A DNA stretch of 16,430 nt from SIG480 sp045595365 (GTDB lineage: Bacteria; Bacillota; Clostridia; Oscillospirales; JAAYXM01), in assembly GCA_045595365.1 (NCBI GenBank), contig JAZOAI010000024.1:1-16430 (forward strand), read 5' to 3'. The notes under the pieces are model-generated. The model was not told the origin of the DNA. It did no database searches and saw only the letters and a program-made list of their open reading frames with translations. Every line of letters starts with the position of its first letter. Position 1 is the first letter of the stretch. This document shows, in pieces, positions 1-7,956 of this stretch. Both the position numbers and the translations under genes were made by a program.

Positions 1-1
1 G

Positions 2-943
2 GCGGCTGTATATACAGACGGCGGCGAGGTGGCATTTGACGGAAGCTATGGTCTTTCACTCGGCAGAGTGGGCAGTGAATTTACTGTTTCGGCAAGAGTG
101 AAGGTGACAAATCCGCAGAATGCGACTACGATATTCTTTAAGAATATGGGCAATAATTCATCGGAGAAATGGGCAGGTATTGTATCGCAGAGCGGATATC
201 CTGCCGTATGGACACACAACGGCTCGGATTACAGATGGAGCACGGTCATAAAAGCGGCATCAACCACCACAGATACATGGGCAACCTACACATATACGGA
301 AAAGGATGGCGTTGGAACACTCTACATCAATGGCGAAAAGGTGGGCAGCGGTACTGTTCTTGCAGATGACAGCGCACAGCTTTATATGGCGGCAACATAC
401 TGGACTGCCGACTCACTCAGGGGCGAAGCAGACGGGCTGTATCTGTATTCAAGACAGCTCAGCGACAGCGAGGTGGCGGCTTTATGTGCCGGTGATGCAC
501 CCGTGGCAGAGGCTGATGCTGAAAGTGCGCTTGCCAACGTGATAGATATGGCGGCAGGCTTTGATAAATGGGTAATGGATGATGAAGCGGCATTTTCAGC
601 GGCGATTTCAGCGGCAATCGAAGCATACAGCAATAGCGATGCGGCAGAAATGACAGCGGCGGCGAAGGTGCTTTCCGATATGATGAATGAATGGACAGAG
701 CTTGATGTGCTTGATGACTTCGCAGGCAGAGTAAGCTGTTATATTTCAGACAGCACAATGAAGGTGTCGGGAGCTGAGGATATAACCGCATACCTTGCGG
801 CTTATGAAAATGGAATTCTTGACCGTGTTGAAATTTCAGACAGCGAAAATGAAAACGGAGTGGCAGTATTTGATGTGAACGGATACGACAGAGTTTATCT
901 GTGGCATGGAATGAAGCCTGTTATCCCTGTTATAAAAAGATGA
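2..943 (+). CDS. C-terminal part of a secreted/surface protein with a LamG-like (concanavalin A-like) domain, 5' truncated
   Basis: This reading frame is open from the left edge of the window, so the visible 313 residues are the C-terminal part of a longer protein. The GTG at 29 lies inside the frame and has no ribosome binding site, so it is not taken as the start. The first ~150 residues look like a LamG/concanavalin A-like jelly-roll: FDGSYGLSLG opens the fold, a GTLYINGEKVGSG strand is typical of the family, and GEADGLYLYSRQLSDSEV closes it. Such domains bind glycans or ornament secreted glycoside hydrolases. An alanine-rich helical stretch (about residues 165-235) follows, then a short beta-rich tail ending near VYLWHGMKPVIP. 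That tail resembles C-terminal segments I recall from clostridial extracellular enzymes (recollection, not a search). There is no sorting motif or dockerin. A catalytic domain, if any, lies upstream. Fold assignment is fairly sure; substrate is unknown. Confidence 0.75.
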   Translation, partial: AAVYTDGGEVAFDGSYGLSLGRVGSEFTVSARVKVTNPQNATTIFFKNMGNNSSEKWAGIVSQSGYPAVWTHNGSDYRWSTVIKAASTTTDTWATYTYTEKDGVGTLYINGEKVGSGTVLADDSAQLYMAATYWTADSLRGEADGLYLYSRQLSDSEVAALCAGDAPVAEADAESALANVIDMAAGFDKWVMDDEAAFSAAISAAIEAYSNSDAAEMTAAAKVLSDMMNEWTELDVLDDFAGRVSCYISDSTMKVSGAEDITAYLAAYENGILDRVEISDSENENGVAVFDVNGYDRVYLWHGMKPVIPVIKR

Positions 944-944
944 G

Positions 945-979
945 AAAAGGCTGTTGCCCGATATGGGCAACAGCCTTTT
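945..979. terminator. Bidirectional intrinsic terminator between convergent genes
   Basis: A perfect 15-bp inverted repeat (AAAAGGCTGTTGCCC, 945-959, and its complement, 965-979) encloses a 5-base loop. It starts one base after the stop codon of the LamG-like gene and lies 30 bases beyond the stop of the convergent phosphate transporter gene. The A/T ends of the stem give a short U-run on either strand, so it can end transcription from both sides. Confidence 0.85.
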
Positions 980-1009
980 CATTTGAGTGGTGGGTGTGTA
1001 AAACAATAA

Positions 1010-2755
1010 TTAGATAATAGCATATTTAGCTGCGTAATCTGTGTACATTCTCATGAACTCGGGGTTATCCTTTGTCATGTTACGCAATGATTCGTGTACG
1101 TTCATATTGTAGTCGGCGGCGTCAATAACGCATACAGCTACATTTGAGCAATGGTCGGCAGTTCTTTCAAGATTTGTGATAAGGTCTGCCCACACAAAGC
1201 CTGCCTCGATTGAGCATTCGCCCTTTTTGAGACGGTTGATATGACCGTTACGCATTTTAACTTTAAGTCCGTCAATAACCTCTTCAAGAGGCTCTACCTT
1301 GTATGCCGCTTCAATATCATTCTTTATGAATGCAGTATATGCAAGAGTGAGAATTTCTGACACGGCACTGCACATGATATCAAGCTCTTTTTTAGCTGTT
1401 TCAGTAAGCTTTATATCCTTATCAGCAAGCTCCTCGGCAGACTCGACCACATTCACACTATGGTCTGAAATTCTTTCAAAATCACCTATTACTTTTAAAA
1501 GCTTGGAAACTTCAGCGCTGTCGCTGTCACTTATCTGATGACCGCTGAGCTTTACAAGATATGTACCAAGAATATCCTCATAGTGGTCTGCCTGATCCTC
1601 AGCCCTGCGTATTGAATCAGCAGTTTTTGAATCAAGACCTGTCAGCATATTAAGACTGTCCTTGAGTGCTGATACAGACACCTCTGCCATCTTGCATACA
1701 AGACTGTTGCATCGGTCAAGCGCAATCGGCGGAGTGGCGAGAAGTCTTTCGTCAAGCTCTGAAACAATTTCCTTCTTGTCAGAATCGGGTACGAGTCTGA
1801 CAGCAAGCTTTTCAAGCAATGATGACATCGGGAGAAGAAGCATTGTACAGAGTATGTTGAACGCTGAATGTGCCACGGCGATGCCCATATATGTTGCGCC
1901 GCTGTCAAGAATTGCAGGGCGGAAGATAGCGGAAGCTATGCTGAATATGGTCAGCCAGATAACAGTACCTATAATATTGAATGAAAGATGTACAACTGCG
2001 GCACGCTTTGCATTCTTATTTGTTCCGAAGGAAGAAAGAATGGCTGTTATACATGTGCCGATATTCTGTCCCATGATGATGGGGATAGCGGCGGCGTAGG
2101 AAACCTGTCCTGTTACTGAAAGTGCCTGAAGGATACCTACAGAAGCCGAGCTTGACTGGATAATTGCAGTAAGAACTGCTCCGACAAGCACGCCGAGAAC
2201 CGGGTTTTTGAACATAAGGAACATATCACAGAATGCCGGCACATCCGCAAGACCTGATACTGCGGATGACATTGTATCCATACCGAACATCAGGGTCGCA
2301 AAACCGAGGAGAACGGTTCCCGTATCCTTCTTCTTGCTCGACTTTCCGAACATAAGAAACGCTGTGCCTATAAGTGCGAGAACAGGAGTGAAGGAAGTCG
2401 GCTTTAAAAGCTTTATAAACATATTGCTGCTTGAAATGCCGCCAAGGCTGAGAATCCACGAGGTTACCGTAGTTCCTATATTCGCGCCCATAATGACGCC
2501 GATGGACTGCCTGAGTGACATAATGCCGGAGTTTACAAAACCGACCACCATAACGGTAGTAGCAGATGAACTCTGGATAACTGCCGTTACGACAAGGCCG
2601 GTTAGAAATCCCGTAAACTTGTTTTTTGTGAGCTTTGCGAGAAGCTTCTTAAGGCTGCTTCCCGTTCTGCGCTCAAGGGCGTCGCCCATTACATTCATTC
2701 CAAAAAGGAATAAGCATAATCCGCCGATAAGTGTAAGTACGTCAAAAATGTTCAT
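1010..2755 (-). CDS. Na+/phosphate cotransporter family protein with C-terminal PhoU-like domain
   Basis: This 581-residue membrane protein should import inorganic phosphate (or a related anion) driven by the sodium gradient. It has the two inverted family repeats: the QSSSA signature occurs at residues 61-65 and again at 200-204, each followed by a GxNIGT motif (GANIGTT 90-96; GQNIGTC 229-235). Hydrophobic helices fill residues ~1-310. The remaining ~230 residues are a helical PhoU-like domain with two halves, rich in acidic and ERxxDH-type motifs (ERISDHSVNV, ERTADHCSNV). This architecture is that of NptA/YjbB-type proteins (COG1283), and the length is normal. The ATG is preceded by a GAGGTG ribosome binding site 5 bases upstream. 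It appears monocistronic: its own promoter lies upstream and the convergent terminator lies downstream. Family is sure; substrate specificity and whether the PhoU domain is regulatory are inferred. Confidence 0.93.
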   Translation of the reverse strand: MNIFDVLTLIGGLCLFLFGMNVMGDALERRTGSSLKKLLAKLTKNKFTGFLTGLVVTAVIQSSSATTVMVVGFVNSGIMSLRQSIGVIMGANIGTTVTSWILSLGGISSSNMFIKLLKPTSFTPVLALIGTAFLMFGKSSKKKDTGTVLLGFATLMFGMDTMSSAVSGLADVPAFCDMFLMFKNPVLGVLVGAVLTAIIQSSSASVGILQALSVTGQVSYAAAIPIIMGQNIGTCITAILSSFGTNKNAKRAAVVHLSFNIIGTVIWLTIFSIASAIFRPAILDSGATYMGIAVAHSAFNILCTMLLLPMSSLLEKLAVRLVPDSDKKEIVSELDERLLATPPIALDRCNSLVCKMAEVSVSALKDSLNMLTGLDSKTADSIRRAEDQADHYEDILGTYLVKLSGHQISDSDSAEVSKLLKVIGDFERISDHSVNVVESAEELADKDIKLTETAKKELDIMCSAVSEILTLAYTAFIKNDIEAAYKVEPLEEVIDGLKVKMRNGHINRLKKGECSIEAGFVWADLITNLERTADHCSNVAVCVIDAADYNMNVHESLRNMTKDNPEFMRMYTDYAAKYAII

Positions 2756-2868
2756 TTGTTCACCTCATAAGTATATATAAAAATATTTGTTGTTAAAAAT
2801 ATAGAATTTATGCAGGGATGGTAATGGAAAATCTGTATATTTAATTTTCTTCCAACTTTCCCCATAAT

Positions 2869-2897
2869 ATATTAACATATAAATTCAAGAGAGTCAA
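2869..2897 (-). promoter_or_regulatory. Sigma-A-type promoter of the Na+/phosphate cotransporter gene
   Basis: On the minus strand, TTGACT (2892-2897) and TAATAT (2869-2874) are separated by exactly 17 bases, and TGT precedes the -10 box as in an extended -10 element. Transcription would start near 2862, leaving a leader of about 105 bases that is A+T-rich and in which I see no riboswitch-like structure. It also lies downstream of the AraC-gene terminator, so the transporter gene has its own transcription unit. Confidence 0.6.
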
Positions 2898-2922
2898 GAG
2901 CCCTTGATTAATAAAAATATAA

Positions 2923-2955
2923 AACCTCCGAGGAAAAGGACTTCCCGCGGAGGTT
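2923..2955 (-). terminator. Intrinsic terminator of the araC-type gene
   Basis: AACCTCCG (2923-2930) and CGGAGGTT (2948-2955) form a stem that can be partly extended by AGGAA/TTCC inside. Read on the minus strand it is followed by TTTATATTTTTATT. It begins 8 bases after the stop codon of the minus-strand regulator gene and separates it from the phosphate transporter promoter. Confidence 0.8.
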
Positions 2956-2962
2956 GGCAGTG

Positions 2963-3799
2963 TTATGATTCGAATTTTCGTTCAGGGACAGTTTTGTTCT
3001 CTTGCGACGGATTATGCCCGAAATATGAATTGTAGTTACGGAAAAAGGTTGCGTAATCACTGAATCCGCAATGAGGATAAATCTTACTTGGGTTCTCGCC
3101 CGTTCTGATTAAACGTTGAGCTTTTGAAAGCCTTTTTATATTTATAAATTTTTTCGGGCTTATCTGCAGGTTTTCCACAAACAAATGGTGCAAATGACTT
3201 TTTGTGATACAGAGATGTTTGCATATGTCTTCAACCGTAATATCCTCTGTATAATGTGAGTTTATATAATCTATTGCCTCACTTATGACAGGATGCGTAG
3301 CTATTAAATGGCTGCTCGGATCGCTGCCGGGGACTATGGATAAATTAAACAAAAGCTCCTCTACGAGATTTGTCACAAGCAGCTTCAGATCTGTTCCCGA
3401 GAAATTATCGCAATAATAGTCAAGCTTTTTAAACAAGTCAATGATGTGATCGTTCCCGTTGAAATTTATTATATTAAGGTCCTTGGGTAGTCTCGAAAAA
3501 ATCTTGTTTGCCAGCAAATTTTCATCAAATATAATATCATACCGTTCATACTCGGTATTGTCATTTACCTGTATCCGGTGCGGAACATGCGCTCTGAAGA
3601 TTATCAGGCAGTATTTTGTGAGCTGGTAGGTTTTTGCATCTATAATTCCCGACACATTTCCGCTTTTGATTAACAACACCTCACAGACATCGTGAGTATG
3701 AACAGAAAGGTCATATTTCAAAGGATTTGCAACCTTTATATGATTATACGTTATTTTTTCATCGGTATATTCTGATATTATTTTAGAAGTTTCTGTCAT
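2963..3799 (-). CDS. AraC-family transcriptional regulator with N-terminal cupin sensor domain
   Basis: This 278-residue protein has the usual size and two-domain plan of AraC/XylS-type sugar regulators. The N-terminal ~100 residues form an AraC-type cupin: HTHDVCEVLLIKSG (residues 34-47) and VPHRI (72-76) supply the histidines and strand pattern of the ligand pocket. A linker follows to ~170. The C-terminal ~100 residues hold two helix-turn-helix motifs, DITVEDICKHLCITKSHLHHLF (187-207) and the second around SKIYPHCGFSDYATFFRNY (238-256), ending in the family-typical FGHNPS. It is divergent from the oxidoreductase-nag operon and shares a ~150-bp control region with it, so it is the likely activator of that operon in response to a sugar or pathway intermediate. 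The inducer cannot be read from the sequence. A G-rich ribosome binding site lies ~7 bases before the ATG. Confidence 0.93.
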   Translation of the reverse strand: MTETSKIISEYTDEKITYNHIKVANPLKYDLSVHTHDVCEVLLIKSGNVSGIIDAKTYQLTKYCLIIFRAHVPHRIQVNDNTEYERYDIIFDENLLANKIFSRLPKDLNIINFNGNDHIIDLFKKLDYYCDNFSGTDLKLLVTNLVEELLFNLSIVPGSDPSSHLIATHPVISEAIDYINSHYTEDITVEDICKHLCITKSHLHHLFVENLQISPKKFINIKRLSKAQRLIRTGENPSKIYPHCGFSDYATFFRNYNSYFGHNPSQENKTVPERKFES

Positions 3800-3830
3800 A
3801 AAGAATCCCCCCGAAAAGCCTTATACTACT

Positions 3831-3859
3831 ATTATGAACCAATATTACATTTTTTGCAA
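3831..3859 (-). promoter_or_regulatory. Promoter of the araC-type gene
   Basis: Minus strand: TTGCAA as -35 (3854-3859), a 17-base spacer, and CATAAT as -10 (3831-3836), with a start near 3824. The -35 box coincides with one arm of the TTTTTGCAA inverted repeat described separately, so the regulator may control its own promoter. Confidence 0.5.
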
Positions 3860-3896
3860 GAAGAAAAAAGATTTTTTGATATTTCATTTGCAAAAA
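3851..3896. promoter_or_regulatory. Inverted repeat in the divergent control region, candidate AraC-type operator
   Basis: TTTTTGCAA (3851-3859) and TTGCAAAAA (3888-3896) are perfect inverted copies whose centres are 37 bp apart. One arm lies on the -35 box of the regulator gene and the other lies between the -35 and -10 positions of the oxidoreductase operon. The arrangement suits a dimeric AraC-type regulator acting on both promoters, but it is A+T-rich sequence and the match could be partly chance. Confidence 0.35.
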
Positions 3897-3909
3897 GGTG
3901 TGTTATAAT
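3881..3909 (+). promoter_or_regulatory. Promoter of the oxidoreductase-nag operon (consensus extended -10, poor -35)
   Basis: TATAAT (3904-3909) is a perfect -10 box preceded by TGT, an extended -10. At a 17-base spacing the -35 position reads ATTTCA (3881-3886), which is far from consensus. Activator-dependent promoters commonly look like this, which fits control by the divergent AraC-type protein. The start would be near 3916, about 33 bases before the ATG of the first gene. Confidence 0.55.
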
Positions 3910-3948
3910 TTCAGCAAAGAAGCAACTTCAGAAAGGGGACTTGTTATT

Positions 3949-5019
3949 ATGAAAAAACTGAATTTGGCCATAATCGGACAAGGGCGAAGCGGCAGAAACA
4001 TTCACGGTGCTTTTTTAAAGTCAGAAAAGAATACTGCGTTTAACGTAGTAGCTGTGGTTGAGCTTGACGCTCAGCGCCGCGAAAGAGCGCTCGAAGAATA
4101 TCCCGGATGTGAGGTTTTTGAAAGCTACACCGAGCTTTACGGAAGAAAGGATATTGACCTTGTTGTAAATGCAACCTTTTCAAAAGATCATTTCGGCGTA
4201 ACAAAAGACCTGATTGAACATGGCTTTAACGTAATTGTTGAAAAACCTTTTGCAAGAAACTACTACGAATGCGACACACTTATCCGTCTTGCAAAGGAAA
4301 AGAACGTCAAGCTTGCTGTATTCCAGCAGTCATTCCTCGCGCCATATTACATCAAGGCAAAAGAGGTAGTTGAAAGCGGAGTTCTGGGCGAGATCAAGCA
4401 GATAGATGTCACCTTCAGCGGCTTTGACAGAAGATGGGACTGGCAGACAGTTCAGGCTGAAGTGGCCGGAAATTCATATAATACAGGCCCTCATCCTATC
4501 GGAATTGCATTGGGGCTTTTGGATTTTGATAAAAACTTCAGAGTTGAGTATTCAAAGCTTGACAGAGTGTTGAACAGCGGTGATTCTGACGATTACTCAA
4601 AAATTATTTTATCAGCACCCAACAAACCCGTTGTTGACATTGAAATCAGCTCTAACGATGCGTTTCCGGCAAAAACCTTGAAAATACTAGGCTCAAGGGG
4701 CACATATCTCTCAAGTATTGGTAGCTACGAGATGAAATATATCGTCGACGGCGAAAACCCGGAGAGAGAGCTTGTTCGCGGCGCATTAAAGAATGAAGAG
4801 GGCTATCCGATATATTGCTCAGAGAAGCTCGTTTGGCATACGGAAGAGGGCGATTTCTCGGGAAGCGCCTTTGACATCGGCACAAGCAGCTTTTATGAAA
4901 TGATGTATAACGCAATAACAAAAGATGAAGAAATGTCTGTAAAGCCTGAGCATGCCGCTATGATTATCAGCGTTATAGAGCAGGCTCATGCACAGAATCC
5001 GATGTCGGTCAGATTCTAA
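3949..5019 (+). CDS. Gfo/Idh/MocA family oxidoreductase A (first gene of the operon)
   Basis: This 356-residue protein belongs to the glucose-fructose oxidoreductase/inositol dehydrogenase/MocA family, NAD(P)-dependent enzymes that oxidise or reduce sugars and cyclitols. The N-terminal Rossmann domain carries GQGRSG (residues 10-15). The family lysine is in EKP (98-100). The C-terminal half is the substrate-binding alpha/beta domain. The usual DxGxHxxD element appears as NTGPHPIG (178-185): the histidine is kept, but the aspartate at its end is replaced by glycine, so substrate or chemistry may differ from the classic dehydrogenases. The start at 3949 is chosen because AAAGGGG lies ~10 bases upstream; a GTG at 3898 is in frame but sits inside the promoter -10 region. 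It leads an operon of four such proteins. Family is sure; substrate is unknown. Confidence 0.9.
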   Translation: MKKLNLAIIGQGRSGRNIHGAFLKSEKNTAFNVVAVVELDAQRRERALEEYPGCEVFESYTELYGRKDIDLVVNATFSKDHFGVTKDLIEHGFNVIVEKPFARNYYECDTLIRLAKEKNVKLAVFQQSFLAPYYIKAKEVVESGVLGEIKQIDVTFSGFDRRWDWQTVQAEVAGNSYNTGPHPIGIALGLLDFDKNFRVEYSKLDRVLNSGDSDDYSKIILSAPNKPVVDIEISSNDAFPAKTLKILGSRGTYLSSIGSYEMKYIVDGENPERELVRGALKNEEGYPIYCSEKLVWHTEEGDFSGSAFDIGTSSFYEMMYNAITKDEEMSVKPEHAAMIISVIEQAHAQNPMSVRF

Positions 5020-5034
5020 ATTGGAGTGAAGAAA

Positions 5035-5886
5035 ATGTATAAAATTGCAATTCTTGGTTGTGAAAATTCACATGCCAACACCTTCTTGACTATAAGAAAC
5101 AACTTTTATCCCGACGTTGAAGTAGTCGGAGTTTACAGTGATGATGCTGAAGCTGCAAACAAATTAAACGAGACATATGGCGTCTATGTTGCAAAGTCAT
5201 ATGATGAGTTCGTCGGGAAGGTAGACGGCATTATGATTACCGCCCGCCACGGAGACGACCACTATAAGTTTGCAAAGCCTTATCTTGAATCAGGAATCCC
5301 TATGTTCATTGATAAGCCGATCACAATTTCTGAAAAAGAAGCTATTGAGCTCAAGGCTGATTTGATTAAGAACAAAGTTAAGGTATGCGGCGGCTCTGTT
5401 TGCAAGTTCCCTGACTATGTACAGGAGCTGAAGAAGCACGTTCAGGAAAAAACATATGGCGAGGTTTACGGCGGAACTCTGAGAGCGCCTATTAATATGA
5501 AAAATGAATATGGAGATTTCTTCTTCTATTCTCAGCATCTGGTTCAGGTTATGTGTGAAATTTTCGGATATTATCCGAACTCCGTAAAAGCATTCGTCAA
5601 TGGCGATGTAATCAACTGCATTGTCAGATACGACGAATATGACGTAAATCTTGTATTTGTGACTGAGTATACATACTATGCAGGCATCAACTGTCACGAC
5701 GAGGCAATTTTCGGGAAATACACATTAGACGGCTGCTTCAAGAGGGAGTTTGAATCCTTCTATACTCTTCTTGAGGGCGGAGAGCAGCGCGAGACATATG
5801 AAGATTTCATTGCTCCTGTGTTCATTATGAATGCTATCGATCGCTCTATAAAAAGCGGCAACGAAGAAAAGGTGTCAAGACAGTAG
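5035..5886 (+). CDS. Gfo/Idh/MocA family oxidoreductase B with divergent nucleotide-binding loop
   Basis: This protein (283 residues) is short for the family, whose members are usually 320-400 residues, and it shows the Gfo/Idh/MocA fold pattern. An N-terminal beta strand leads into GCENSHANT (residues 8-16), where the usual GxGxxG/A is replaced by a G-x4-H loop. The family lysine is in DKP (93-95). A histidine in YSQHLVQVM (168) is in the right region for the catalytic histidine, without the flanking D/G pattern. The C-terminal beta-sheet is reduced. The ATG at 5035 is preferred: GGAG at 5023-5026 lies 8 bases before it, whereas an in-frame GTG at 5026 overlaps that ribosome binding site. 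Only 15 bases separate it from the previous stop, so the two genes are co-transcribed. Whether it still binds NAD(P) is uncertain; it may act as a lyase or epimerase partner or be catalytically altered. Confidence 0.85.
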   Translation: MYKIAILGCENSHANTFLTIRNNFYPDVEVVGVYSDDAEAANKLNETYGVYVAKSYDEFVGKVDGIMITARHGDDHYKFAKPYLESGIPMFIDKPITISEKEAIELKADLIKNKVKVCGGSVCKFPDYVQELKKHVQEKTYGEVYGGTLRAPINMKNEYGDFFFYSQHLVQVMCEIFGYYPNSVKAFVNGDVINCIVRYDEYDVNLVFVTEYTYYAGINCHDEAIFGKYTLDGCFKREFESFYTLLEGGEQRETYEDFIAPVFIMNAIDRSIKSGNEEKVSRQ

Positions 5887-5916
5887 CTTTCTGTTCTGAC
5901 GAAAGGATGTTTGACT

Positions 5917-6879
5917 ATGAATATAGCCTTTGCAGGCTTTCGGCACAGCCACATTCTGGGGCTGTATAAAACCGCAACAGAAAACCCTGAAGTAAACATA
6001 GCATACTGCTATGAGCAGGATGACAAAACGAAAGCCGAGCTTCAAAAAACCACTGAAATAAAATTCAACTGTGATTCCTATGATGAAATACTTAAGGACA
6101 GCACCGTTGATGCTGTAGCTATCGGTGATTATTACGGGATACGGGGAAAGCTGATAATTTCCGCACTGACTGCAGGAAAGCACGTAATATGCGACAAGCC
6201 TATCTGCACAGATTTGGCAGAACTTGAGATTATAGAAAAGCTTGCAAGAGAAAAGAATCTTCAGGTCTGCTGTATGCTTGACCTCCGGTATATGCCGCAA
6301 ACATCAAAGGTTTGTGAGCTTATCAAAAACGGTGAAATCGGCGAGGTTGTCAATGTTTCTTTTACAGGTCAGCATTGCCTTGATTACGGGACACGCCCCA
6401 ACTGGTATTTTGAAGATGGCAAGCACGGCGGAACAATAAACGACATCGCCATTCACGGAATCGACCTTGTCAGATTTATAACAAAAAAGAACCTGACAAA
6501 GGTAAACTGTGCAAAAACATGGAACGCTTTTGCTGATAAGGTGCCCGAGTTTAAAGACTGCGGCCAGTTTATGGCCGAAATGGAAGGGATTTCCCTGATG
6601 GCCGATGTTTCTTATGCCGCCCCCAAGTTTGACGGCATATTGCCTACATACTGGGATTTTTATTTCTGGGGAAGCAAGGGAATGCTCCAGTTTAACCTTA
6701 AGTCAAACTGCATACACATATACAAGACCTGTGAGGAAATAATTGAATGTGAACCTTGTAACCCTGGATACCTCAGAGACTTTATGCTTGAGATTAAAGG
6801 TGAAAAGACTATTATGAACACCTTTGACATTATTGAGTCTCAACGCCAGGTTTTGAAAATCCAGAAGGCTGCAGAATAA
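5917..6879 (+). CDS. Gfo/Idh/MocA family oxidoreductase C
   Basis: This protein has 320 residues, a normal length for the family. Its Rossmann loop reads GFRHSHILG (residues 7-15), again with a serine-histidine in place of the classic second and third glycines, so genes B and C share this variant. The family lysine is in DKP (93-95). The C-terminal domain has GGTINDIAIHGIDL (171-184), which keeps the canonical histidine (180) and following aspartate (183) expected of an active dehydrogenase. A tyrosine/tryptophan-rich segment (YWDFYFWGSKGM, roughly residues 246-257) is typical of the beta-sheet that forms the subunit interface. AAAGGA at 5902-5907 lies 9 bases before the ATG; an in-frame TTG at 5911 is too close to it. 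The gap from gene B is 30 bases. It probably oxidises or reduces a sugar ring hydroxyl in the same pathway as its neighbours; substrate is unknown. Confidence 0.88.
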   Translation: MNIAFAGFRHSHILGLYKTATENPEVNIAYCYEQDDKTKAELQKTTEIKFNCDSYDEILKDSTVDAVAIGDYYGIRGKLIISALTAGKHVICDKPICTDLAELEIIEKLAREKNLQVCCMLDLRYMPQTSKVCELIKNGEIGEVVNVSFTGQHCLDYGTRPNWYFEDGKHGGTINDIAIHGIDLVRFITKKNLTKVNCAKTWNAFADKVPEFKDCGQFMAEMEGISLMADVSYAAPKFDGILPTYWDFYFWGSKGMLQFNLKSNCIHIYKTCEEIIECEPCNPGYLRDFMLEIKGEKTIMNTFDIIESQRQVLKIQKAAE

Positions 6880-6917
6880 ACTAATAACATTTTTTGGGAA
6901 GCTAAAGGAGAGTAATT

Positions 6918-7940
6918 ATGGTTGCCAGATTTGCAGTTATAGGTTGCGGAAGAATTTTTGCAAACCATCTCGATGCAATTAAAAATGCACCGCACGCAGA
7001 GCTTGTTGCAGTGTGTGACAAGAACGAAGAAAAGGCAAAAAAAGCGGCTCAGGCCGGCGGTCTTGAAAAGTGGTATACAGATGCAGAGGAAATGCTCAGC
7101 AATGAAAAAATCGACGTCTGCTGCATTCTCACGCCCAGTGGCCTGCATTCAGAGTGCGCTTGCCTTGTGGCAAAACACGGCGTGAATGTGCTTTGCGAAA
7201 AGCCGCTTGATGTAACAGCGGAAAAGATGCAGAAAATGATTGACTGCTGCAAGGAAAACAATGTAAAGCTCGGCGGTATTTTCCAGCGCCGCACATATGA
7301 TGGGGCAATAAAAATCAGAGACCTCTTAAACAAGGGCTCTCTCGGAAAGCTTACCCTTGCAGCTGCATCAATGAAGTATTACCGCGACCAGGCTTATTAC
7401 GACAGCGATGAATGGAGAGGCACATGGGAGCTTGACGGCGGCGGTGCCCTGATGAATCAGGGTATCCACGGAATAGATATGCTTTCGTGGATTATGGGCG
7501 GAATCCATTCGGTGTATGCCCGTTGCGAAAAGTTTGTCTGGGATATTGAAGCTGAGGACACTATTGTCGCAAACGTTAAATTCAAAAACGGTGCAATCGG
7601 GGTAATTCAGGGTACTACCACCGCGTATCCCGGGCTTGATACGGTCCTTACTTTCAATGGCCCGGAAGCGAGCATAGCCCTTGGCGGCGGCAGCATATAT
7701 CTGTGGAATTTAAAGGATAAAACAATAGAGAAGCCTGAAATTTTCGGCAGCATGGGCGGAGAAAACTGTCAGTATTCCACAACAAACCTGGGCCATACCC
7801 TCCAGATTGAAGATATGGCAATGGCCGTTCTTGAAGACAGAGACCCGATGATTACGGGCGAAGATGCGAGAAAGAGTGTAGATGTAATTCTTGCAATATA
7901 TGAATCTGCCAGAACGGGCAAGGAAGTTATTGTCGGATAA
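6918..7940 (+). CDS. Gfo/Idh/MocA family oxidoreductase D (canonical active-site motifs)
   Basis: This 340-residue enzyme is the most orthodox of the four. The nucleotide loop is GCGRIFANH (residues 9-17), the catalytic lysine is in EKP (94-96), and WRGTWELDGGGALMNQGIHGIDML (166-189) holds the histidine (184) and aspartate (187) of the active site. The WRGTW-x-x-DGGGALMNQ segment is common in nucleotide-sugar and sugar 3-dehydrogenases of this family, such as WlbA/WbpB-like proteins. That similarity hints at oxidation next to a C2 acetamido group but does not prove it. AAAGGAG lies 7 bases before the ATG. A 38-base gap separates it from gene C with no terminator. It is followed by a 170-base leader before the nagB-like gene. 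It is likely the main NAD(P)-linked dehydrogenase of the set. Confidence 0.92.
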   Translation: MVARFAVIGCGRIFANHLDAIKNAPHAELVAVCDKNEEKAKKAAQAGGLEKWYTDAEEMLSNEKIDVCCILTPSGLHSECACLVAKHGVNVLCEKPLDVTAEKMQKMIDCCKENNVKLGGIFQRRTYDGAIKIRDLLNKGSLGKLTLAAASMKYYRDQAYYDSDEWRGTWELDGGGALMNQGIHGIDMLSWIMGGIHSVYARCEKFVWDIEAEDTIVANVKFKNGAIGVIQGTTTAYPGLDTVLTFNGPEASIALGGGSIYLWNLKDKTIEKPEIFGSMGGENCQYSTTNLGHTLQIEDMAMAVLEDRDPMITGEDARKSVDVILAIYESARTGKEVIVG

Positions 7941-7956
7941 TTCGATACAGAATTGA

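Noticed and set aside
1299..2780. Open frames on the plus strand across the Na+/phosphate transporter gene (1299-1538, 1662-2099, 2208-2780)
   Set aside because: They lie antisense to a strongly conserved membrane protein, lack ribosome binding sites and show no recognisable domain; they are shadows of its codon pattern.
2756..2868. Riboswitch or other structured RNA in the ~105-base leader of the phosphate transporter gene
   Set aside because: The stretch is A+T-rich with no convincing long-range pairing and no motif of a riboswitch class that I recognise.
3898..3948. Upstream GTG start for oxidoreductase A
   Set aside because: The GTG overlaps the promoter -10 region (3904-3909), lies upstream of the expected transcription start and would add 17 residues before the natural Rossmann start; the ATG at 3949 has its own ribosome binding site.
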